Positions 55,964 to 64,000 of a DNA stretch of 64,000 nucleotides are shown here, piece after piece. The translations under genes and the position numbers were made by a program. Where the stretch lies: NCBI GenBank assembly GCA_035048815.1, contig JAUCBN010000028.1:10285001-10349000 (forward strand). Direction: 5' to 3'. Every line of letters begins with the position of its first letter. The first letter of the stretch is position 1. Under the pieces are notes generated by a model, which was not told the DNA's origin, made no database searches, and worked only from the letters and a program-made list of their open reading frames with translations. This stretch comes from Abelmoschus esculentus. Its lineage: Eukaryota > Streptophyta > Magnoliopsida > Malvales > Malvaceae.

Positions 55964-57295
55964 TGATGCATGCTGAATATGCACAATTGGAGTGCAAATA
56001 TATACGTCGTCAATTAATAAAGTGATAAGTAAATCAAGTATCGTCTCCACAGGGATTAGTATACTTAATATGCTTCCTTTGATCTTCTTGCTCTATAAAA
56101 TAAAAGTAAAGACACAAATAAGTTGAATATTGATTAAACTAAATAAATTAACTAAATAAAGAGAAATCGAATATGAGAGAGAGAGGGTAGGATCCAGTTG
56201 TTTTATATAGTGGATTTGATTGATATGCTTCTATCCAATGCAATTGTACTACACTGCCTCGACAGTACTAAAGATACTGTCTCGATAGCGACAATATTCT
56301 CTACCGCGACAATCTCTTGCTCTTGGGCAGATTTACCAAAGTTTGGCAAGGTGTCCTTTAATAATTCTGCTTATCTCTAAGTCGAAATACTGTTGATGAT
56401 CGATCCTTGATGATACCTCTCAGCGTAAATCAATTATAATCACCAACCAATCCCATATTTTTCTTAGCCACTGAAACTCTTAACCTATCTCTAGATCGAG
56501 TTAGTGTTTCCCGATTGAAACATCGTGCTTATCCTTTTCATGAATCTAACTCTCTCGATATTAGATAAATGGATTACTCACAAACTTCTCTCTCGAGCTT
56601 GAATGTAAGAACAAGAAATGGCAAAGAATGAGCAAACTTCGATATTTTATTGCATTAGGAACAAGAAGCAAAATACAATCTTCTCTCACAAATACTCAAA
56701 AACCTTCACCAAACCCTAAGAGAACTTTAGAACATGATGGGAAGAATTGTCCCTAAGGTGAAAGCTCTCTCAGTATAGGTGTGTTGGCTGAATCTAATGT
56801 CTCCCTAACCCTTAGGACGACTATGCCTTATATAGGCTTGGCCTAGGGCAAACCTTTCCTAATTAGTGTATAACTTGGAGTAGAGAACAAGTTATGTACA
56901 TAGGATAAATATTTCCAAGTTTGATCTTCTAGAAGGTTTCATCCCGCGTGGCCTTGTCCTTGGGCTTTTTTTGTGTTGTTCAACTCCTATTCTTGGTCTT
57001 CTTATCCAGCAACGTTCTCCACATTTTGCTCTTCCAATTATTATCCATATTGTTTTTTCTCCTCTACTGCCTCGGTATCAGGTCTTGCCTCAGCCTCATT
57101 CTGCTGCCTCGATAATACTTGTTCCTGCATAAATAAGAAAATGCAGTAAAGTATGCATTTTCTACAAATATTGTCTTCAATGGCACAATCCCTAAATATG
57201 TCATATTAAGCATATGCATTGGTTCAAGTAGGTGTAGATTTCATGATAAGTGCCCATGAAAAGTGTAGAAAGTGATAGTGAGTTGAGCACTTATC
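55964..57295 (-). repeat. 3' LTR of TE11
   Basis: 1332 bp, TGATGCATGC to ACTTATCA. Minus-strand TATA (TATATAAGG) near 56828-56836; palindrome family members near 56256, 56300, 57066 and 57106. Confidence 0.9.
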
Positions 57296-57314
57296 ACACC
57301 CTCAAACTCGAACT

Positions 57315-57334
57315 ATTGCTTGTCCTCAAGCAAT
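57315..57334 (-). promoter_or_regulatory. Terminal hairpin and polypurine tract (TE11)
   Basis: Minus strand ATTGCTTGAGGACAAGCAAT (8-bp stem, AGGA loop) followed by AGTTCGAGTTTGAGGGTG up to the LTR at 57295. Confidence 0.7.
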
Positions 57335-58002
57335 GTAAACCATCAATTTGTCAAACTCTATTCTCTCTTGGTCTTAAGCTTCCATCTATTCTCCCCATCA
57401 TAACTATGTCTATTCTTTAGACTTAACCTTTCGGTTGCTTAAGGGTGTACTTAGAAGACAAACTATAAGGCTAGTGTGTGTGCGTTTTTGTTGGACAAGT
57501 TTGAATAAAGGCCTTCTTAGATAAACTCCAAGTTCACGATAAATAGACTTGGATTTAGTGTACTCTTCTTATCACCTAAGTTCATGAAAAGAATTCCTAT
57601 TGCCAAACAAGTCCCAAAAGTATTTTTAAAGTTCAACCTTATAGTAAGCTTCTAAGTTTTTCTCCTTAAGTATCCTAAAATTAAGCCTTCAAAATAGATC
57701 CTAACTATGGTAAGGAGAAAGATTTCTATTGCCCTTAAGAATAAACTGAGACAATACTGATGAAGAACAGTGCAAAAGTAGGGCAACAATTTTAAGTACA
57801 GTGGTGGATATAAAACAAAAATTTTATCACTAAAATCTTCCTTTTTGTGGTAAGGCCGCGGCAGTAGATTGCCTCGACAGTAGCTCTATACCTCAAACTT
57901 AAACCAAGAATTATCCTCAATGCTTAATTTAGGGGCAGGCAGTAGGTAAAAAATATAAGCAGGTAAAAGAAAACAATTTATATAAGCAACAAGAAGAAAA
58001 GA

Positions 58003-59512
58003 TTATGATGATTCGGAAGAACTATCTTCCATAATTTGTCTCCTTGGTCTAGCTTCTGATGGTTGTGCCCTTGGTGATGCTGATGGCTTTGCTCTTCTCG
58101 GCGGCTGAACTCTCGTAGTTGTTGCCCTTTTCATTGAGGTATTGACTTCTTCTCCTCCCCCATCTTTTGTGTCCATGATCTTTGTGCCTCCTTCGTTCTC
58201 TAGATTTTCCCCGGAGTGCTATATGCTAGGCTCGGTAGTGGATGAGCTCTGATTGACATAGGCATCTCTATCTAGCTGATAGACTGCCCATTGGTATTGG
58301 AGATCTTGGGGAGTGCTAAAGACTCCCTTTCGATTTGAAGGTCTTCTGCTTACGGATGATGCCACGGCAGGGTCTACTGCCCTAGATGGGCCAGCTGCAT
58401 GGAATTGCTACTGCAAACTGGAGGTGAAAATGGTCTTGGCCCTAAGGCTAGAGTGGTCTCTATATAAGGTGTTGCCGTTACGAATATGTTGGTAGGGAAT
58501 TCTTAAAATTGTGCTCCTTGGTTGGGGAAGTTCTGCGTCATCATCTGGGCAAGGGTGTTGTTGAATTCTCTCTGGTATTCCATATATCTTTGTTGGCGAA
58601 GGTCCATGGCTTCCATCCTCTGAAGAATTTCCTAGTAAGGTTTGCTACGGTAGGGGCTTCGTTAGTGCCAAGCATCTCTGCCGTATATTGAGTGTCGTCA
58701 GTGAAGTCAGTAGTGAATTGTTGTGGTGTTGCCTGGACAGGTTCTGCCTGCTTGATTTGCATCACACTATGGAAGAATTCTCTTATCCATCCTTGCCTCG
58801 TTGGTGTGTATTCGTCCGTGTCTTCAACTGGTACTCCTGCAGCAATACACAAACCAGATATTAAACATGGGAAATATAATGGTCCACGTTCTTTTTTACC
58901 ACAATCATGAATTACGCGTAAAATAATCTCTCCAACATTGATGCTCCTCTTGTTGATAATTTATTAGATCATTACCAATCTTTTGCGGTCCACTGTGCTG
59001 TTGTGGGAGGTAAGGATGAGGCATCTTTTGACGAATGTGTACCACAATTTGCCTCAGGTTTGAGGCTTTGCCTTGTCACAGAACCTCTATGGGCACCGAT
59101 TTCCCATGGAATGTTGTTGTAACAGAGGTCGTCTTTAAACAACTCTTAGTCCTGTGTGGTGATGTCGTCCATGAATTCGACATGCCTATCACTAATGGGG
59201 ATGAGGCCATAAAATTCATTAATTGCATCAGCATCAAGTCAGACAAGCTTGCCTCGATAGTGGATAAAGAGATTGTCCATGCTCGGACCATGTGCATAAA
59301 ATTCACGCACTATAGTGGCATTTGCCTAGGGAGGCTGTAGAAATAATATCTTTCATTCTTGATATTTAATCTTGTCCATCTAGTAATTGTCGATGCTGAA
59401 GTTTCCTCCTTACAGAGTTGGAATCCTAGCTCTTCCCACAGTTGCCGAGCAACAAAAGATCTGTTGGATCTTTCTGCAACAGTGGCGGGGCAAATCTATT
59501 GTATGCTGCCAT
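58003..59512 (-). pseudogene. ORF2 (TE11), heavily broken
   Basis: The start at 59512 gives MAAYNRFAPP; a frameshift lies almost at once. Blocks seen across frames are LWEELGFQLC, NATIVREFYAHGPSMDNLFI, an altered GKLV segment in place of YCRGRPV, and FMDDITTQD. 58852-58541 is open (AAGVPVEDTDEYTPTRQGW, QATPQQFTTDFT) and then shifts. The C-terminus ends with SSESS and a TAA at 58003-58005. It has the same length and place as ORF2 in the sister elements and is the most decayed copy. Confidence 0.7.
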
Positions 59513-59655
59513 TGATGATTTGTAAAGATTGAGAGTCTTGGTGAAGTATTCTGAAAATTTCAAGAAGATTTGTGAGAGTATTGTGATAGCAAGATTGAGT
59601 AGAATGCTAAAGAGTTCAAGAATGCAAGAGTGAATAGTTCAAAAGAAGGATGATC

Positions 59656-59663
59656 CTTATATA
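59656..59663 (-). promoter_or_regulatory. Internal TATA box upstream of TE11 ORF2
   Basis: Minus-strand TATATAAG in GGCCTATATAAGG, about 145 nt before the ORF2 ATG. An AACGGCTAGTGG word lies at about 59690-59702. Confidence 0.6.
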
Positions 59664-60019
59664 GGCCTCAGTAGTGTGACCGTTATAACCACTAGCCGTT
59701 TTGTAGTCGTTTTGAATTTACTACCCGTTAGCATTTACTACCGCTGCGGAAAACTCGCTAGATAGTTGTTATACTATTTCTGCCCGTTAGGATTGTTGCG
59801 GCTTTTGACACTATTTACTACCTCGGCAGAGTTCCTGCTTTGAACTAATTCTCTTTTATTCTTGACTTTATTGTCCTAAAAAAATTTAACATATTAATAA
59901 AAGAAAAATATTACTAAATAAAAAAATATTACTAAAGAAATATACTGAAAATAAAATAAACACATAAATCTTAAATTAAAACTAATCCTAATATAATAAA
60001 TAAAGTAGAAGGGAAGAGA

Positions 60020-62580
60020 TTATGTTACTGGTGGAGTGCATGTAAATGCATCTCCCAATTTGCTCATCTCTTGCTGGCTTGGAATTTCCTTCAAGTGTTG
60101 GCCAGTCCCTTTTGTATTCTTTACCTCCACTTTAGCCTAAATCCTCTTACCAAATAATCTGCCGAGCGTGCTGTCTAGGCAGGATATTTTGTTGTCTGCA
60201 TTTGTTGTCTGGAAGGCTTTGCACTCTTCTGGACCATCATATTTTTCCAAATTGTGGAATGCTTTGAGTTTGACTTGCTAGCCATTGACACTCATAGTTA
60301 ACTCTCCATTCTTCATATCAATTAAGGTTCGTCCAGTAGCAAGGAAAGGTCTTCCTAGGATGATCAGTGCATTATCATCGGCTTCACAATCTAGGACAAA
60401 GAAGTCGGAAGGGAAAATAAACTTTTCAACCCTTACCAATATATCCTCTATCTTTCCTTCAGGATGCACATAGGATTTATCCGCGAGTTGGAGCAAACTG
60501 TTTTAGGCTTTGCCCTTCCTATTCCAAGCTTATGAAAAACTGATTTGGGCATGAGATTGATGCTTGCTCCTAGGTCACATAGTACCTTTCCTTCATAATT
60601 GTTACCAATCGCACAAGGTATGGTAAAGCATCCAGGATCCTTCAGTTTTTGTGGCATGCAATTGTACAGCATTGCCATGCATCCTTCAGTTGCTGCCACT
60701 GTCTCAAACTCACCTAATTTGTTTCTTTTAGACACAATGTCTTTCAAAAATTTAGCATAGTTGGACATTTGTTCAATTGCCTCAACAAATGGCAAGTTGA
60801 TGTACACTTGCTTTAGAATATCTAGGAACTTCTTAAACTAGTGATCCTGTTTCTGTTTTTTCAACCTTTATGGGAAAGGTGGTGGTAGTTTCATCTCATC
60901 CGGAGTCTCATTGGTTTGAAATTTAATGCCTAGAACCACTGTGTGTCTTGCTGTCTCGGCAGGTAGTACAGGTGCTACCGAGCTCTCTACTGGGGCAGTG
61001 TTCTCGTGTTCAGTCTGTTCAGCATCCAATTCCTCCTTGTCTGTGTCCTCCTGTGTTGCTGGTGGAACTTTGGTTGCTGACTTGCCAATTGTTTTCATAA
61101 GTTGTATGCCACTTCTTGTAATGATTGCTTTGAATTGTTCATGGCACATTCCCTTAGCAAATTCAGTATTGCTAGGTAGCCCCCTTTGTGGTCTAGTATT
61201 TTGTCTTTGAGCAAATTGACCAACTTTTGTTTCCAATGATTTTATAGCAGCTTCTTGGTTTTACAGCCTCATCTTTGTTTTATTCATGAAGTCATCAGTC
61301 CTCTTCATGAAATTGTTGTTCTCAGTCATATATGATTCAGTTTTCATAATAAAGGCCTTGAGAGTGTTTTCTAATGAGTTCATAGGATGTTGTTGTTGAT
61401 GCATCTGTTGTTGCGGCAGTAACTGCTGTACATGCTGTTGTGGCAGTGAATTTTGGTAACTTGAGGTTTGGTTGGTGGGGTTCAAAGCATTGTTAGGATT
61501 GCACCATGAAAAGTTTGGGTGCCCTTTCAATGCCGGATTGTATGTATTTGACATCATGTTGTTGTTCTAGTTATAGTTACCCATATAAAAACTAGATTCC
61601 TCATCTTGCATATACTCAGAAGAATTGATCGCTTTTACCTCATGAGTATTTTGTTGTACTTGCATGTTTTGAACCATTTTTGTTAAAGATGACAAATGTG
61701 CTGTCACTAAATTGTTGGTTTTCAGTTCATTCACTATGGCTTGGCGTCTTAGTCCTCATCGCCTAGAAGTAGGAAATTGGAAATCGTTCCTTGCGAGTTT
61801 ATTCAGAATCTCTATAGCTTTTTCTATAGCCTTAACAAGGAGTGTGCCATTTGCCGAGGCATCCAACATCATCCTTGTCGAGGAATTGGTGGCATTATAG
61901 AACATGGTTACTTCCGTCCAAAGTGGAAATCCATGCAGTGGATATCTGTTCAGTAACTCTCTGTAGCATTCCCAAGCCTCATATATAGGTTCGTCATCAG
62001 CTTGTCGAAAAGAAGTAATTTCATTACGGATTCGATCATATAAATTTGTAGGGTTAAATCACATAATGAATTCTCGGTAGAGTTCACTCCAAGATCCAAT
62101 TGATCCTGCCGTAATGCTATTCAACCAGGTTTTGGCCCTATACCTCAGTAAATAGTGGAAAAGTTTTAATCTCAAAATATCTTCATGGACTACTTGGATT
62201 TTGAAATAGTTGTATACTTCCATGAAGGATTTGAGATGTTGCCTGGCATCTTCTGTTGCATCCTCACTAAATTGTCCAATAGTATTAAGCATATTGAACA
62301 TCACAGGTTTAGTTTCAAAGTGGGTTGCCTCAATCTCTGGTGTAACAACTTCAGGGTTCAATCTATTTAGATTTTCTACCAGAAAATCTCTGACAGTTAG
62401 TTGCCACGGTAGTGGTTGCGGCAGTGGTTGCTGTGGATGGCCTCCATTGCCTGTAGGTAGGTTTTGATTTCCTTGATTCACTGTCATGGCTCCTTGGATC
62501 TGTCTTCTTAACCCTTGGTAGGTTCTTTCGATTTTTGGGTCTATCTCGTATAGTGGATTGCTAGGGTTAGCCCTGGTTAT
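60020..62580 (-). pseudogene. Gag-protease frame (TE11), broken, start codon lost
   Basis: The position equivalent to the usual start (62580) reads ATA, not ATG, before the conserved TRANPSNPLYEIDPKIERTY-like start. One frame then holds most of gag and protease, with stops or short shifts around 62059-61557, 61261 and 60868. Blocks are EIEATHFETKPVMFNMLNTI, DARQHLKSFMEVYN, NPALKGHPNFSWCNPNNALN, METKVGQFAQRQNTRPQ and INLPFVEAIEQMSNYAKFLK, and CDLGASINLMPKSVFHKLGI with the catalytic Asp kept. A frameshift near 60490 leads to LGRPFLATGRTLIDMKNGEL and the natural end at 60020. Sequence is closest to TE7 and TE10. Confidence 0.8.
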
Positions 62581-62656
62581 ACACCAAAAATCAAATCAAA
62601 TAAAAATAAAAATAAAATAAAATAAAAGCAAGAAAATAAAAAAAAATTTAGTTGTC

Positions 62657-62674
62657 AATCCCTGTCAATGGCGC
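62657..62674 (-). other. Primer-binding site of TE11 (tRNA-Asp)
   Basis: Minus strand TGGCGCCATTGACAGGGA, three differences from the tRNA-Asp complement, next to the 5' LTR. Confidence 0.8.
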
Positions 62675-62682
62675 CAAAAACT

Positions 62683-64000
62683 TGATGCGTGCTGAATATG
62701 CGCAATTAGAGTGCAAGTGTACACGTCGTCAATTAATAAAATGATAAGTAAATCAAGTATCGACTCCACAGGGATTGGTATACTTAATATGCTTCCTTTG
62801 ATCTTCTTGCTCTTTAAAATAAAAGTAAAGACACAAATAAGTTGGATATTGATTAAACTAAATAAACTATCTAAATAAAGAGAAATCGAATATGAGAAAG
62901 AGAGGGTAGGATCCAGTTATGTTGTATAGTGAATTTGATTGATCTGCTTCTTTCCCATGTAATTGCACTGCACTGCCTCGGCAGTACTGCAGAAACTGTC
63001 TTGGCAGCGATATTTTCTCTATCGCAGCAATCTCTTGCTCTTGGGTAGATTTACCAAAGTTCGACAAAGTGTCCTTTAATGATTTCGCTTATCTCTAAGT
63101 CGAAATACTGTTGATGATCAGTCCTTGATGATACCTCTCGGCGTGAATGAATTATAATCACCAACCAATCCCACGCTTCTCTTAGCCGCTAAAACTCTTA
63201 ACCTATCTCTAGGCCGAGTTAATGTTTCCCGATTGAAACACCGTACTTATCCCTTTTATGAATCGAACTCTCTCGATATTAGATAAATGGATTATTCACA
63301 AACTTCTCTCTCGAGCTTGAATGTAAGAACAAGGAATGGCAAAGAATAAGCAAACTTCGATATTTTATTGTATTAGGAACAAGAAATAAAATACAATCTC
63401 CTCTCACAAATACTCAACAACCTTCACCAAACCCTAAGAGAACTTTAGAACATGATGAGAAGAATTGTACCTAAGGTGAAAGCACTCTAGGTATAGGTGT
63501 GTTGGCCGAATCTAATGTCTCCATAACCCCTAGGACGGTTATACCTTATATAGTCTTGGCCTAGGGCAAACCCTTCCTAATTATAGTACAACTTGGAGTA
63601 GGGAACAAGTTATGTACATAGGGTAAATATCTCCAAGTTTGATCTTCTAGAAGGTTTCATCTCGCGTGGCCTTGTCCTTAGGCTTTTCTTCTGTTGTTCA
63701 TCTCCGATTCTTGGGCTTCTTGTGCAGCAACGTTCTCCGCATTTTTCTCTTTCAATTTCCAGCCATATTGCTTTTTCTCCTTTGCTGCCTCGGCATCAGG
63801 TCCTGCCTCGGCCTCATTCTGCTGCCTCGGCAGCACTTGTTCCTACATAGATAAGAAAATGCAATAAAGTATGCTTTTTCTACAAATATTGTCTTCAATG
63901 GCACAATCCCTAAATATGTCATATTAAGCATATGCATTGGTTCAAGTAGTTGTAGATTTTATGACAAGTTCCCATAAAAAGTATAGAAAGTGATAGTGAG
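62683..64000 (-). repeat. 5' LTR of TE11 (window-truncated)
   Basis: Starts TGATGCGTGC. It contains two perfect CTGCCTCGGCAG copies (62973-62984 and 63822-63833). The minus-strand TATA is TATATAAGG near 63547-63555. Confidence 0.9.

Larger units (their letters stand above)
55964..64000 (-). mobile_element. TE11: pol-less Athila-like element, runs off the window
   Basis: Left (3') LTR 55964-57295, right (5') LTR from 62683. The left LTR length predicts an end about 14 bp past the window, and the last bases shown align just short of the terminal GAGCACTTATCA. In minus order: PBS, gag-protease, TATA box, ORF2, a decayed hairpin module, terminal hairpin/purine tract. The three-hairpin region is deleted. 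Left flank ctact (55959-55963) should be the duplication. RT, RNase H and integrase are absent. Confidence 0.88.

Overview
The window is a block of plant intergenic DNA made almost entirely of nested LTR retrotransposons. I see no host protein-coding gene, rRNA or tRNA gene. The plant assignment rests on Athila-type Ty3/gypsy gag, protease, RT and integrase, a Tekay/Del-type chromodomain integrase end, a Copia solo LTR, and primer-binding sites matching plant tRNA-Asp and initiator tRNA-Met. A dicot is likely. The species cannot be named from sequence alone; ATCGAT-rich repeats inside one LTR remind me of Malvaceae, but that is a weak hint.

Layout, using local names. TE1 (about 486-7956, minus) is a decayed autonomous Athila-like element with gag, pro, RT, RNase H and integrase; a protease fragment of a relative lies at 1-485. 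7957-9856 is AT-rich spacer with a possible old LTR end. TE2 (9857-23327, plus, TSD ctcgt) is a gag-only element with a tRNA-iMet-type PBS. TE3 (14682-22801, minus, TSD atcac) sits in TE2's 3' LTR. TE4 (23785-31580, minus) is truncated, and a Copia solo LTR (TE5, 24275-25714, TSD tccca) lies in its LTR. TE6 (31581-31991 plus 52975-53100) is a fragment of a TE2-type LTR. It hosts TE7 (31992-52974, plus, TSD gcaac/gcagc). TE7's 5' LTR hosts the chromovirus TE8 (33346-46181, minus, TSD atgca), and TE8 hosts TE9 (37917-45946, minus). TE10 (from 53101, plus) is cut by TE11 (55964 to past the end, minus).

The most interesting content is the family formed by TE3, TE4, TE7, TE9, TE11 and probably TE10. 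Its members have Athila-like LTRs and a tRNA-Asp PBS, where that end is preserved, and one gag-protease reading frame. They have no RT, RNase H or integrase. In place of pol they carry a second gene (ORF2) resembling the conserved plant-transposon / Athila ORF domain, preceded by its own conserved TATA box. The 3' region has recurring structured elements: three 26-nt hairpins, and two purine tracts each preceded by a hairpin with an AGGA (once AAGA) loop. A 12-bp palindrome (CTGCCKMGGCAG) is scattered through LTRs, coding regions and UTRs. TE1 has a related gag, a tRNA-Asp-type PBS and the same 3' hairpin/purine module, so it represents the kind of element that could supply pol in trans. All copies here carry stops, frameshifts or deletions, so this is a fossil record and not a set of working genes.
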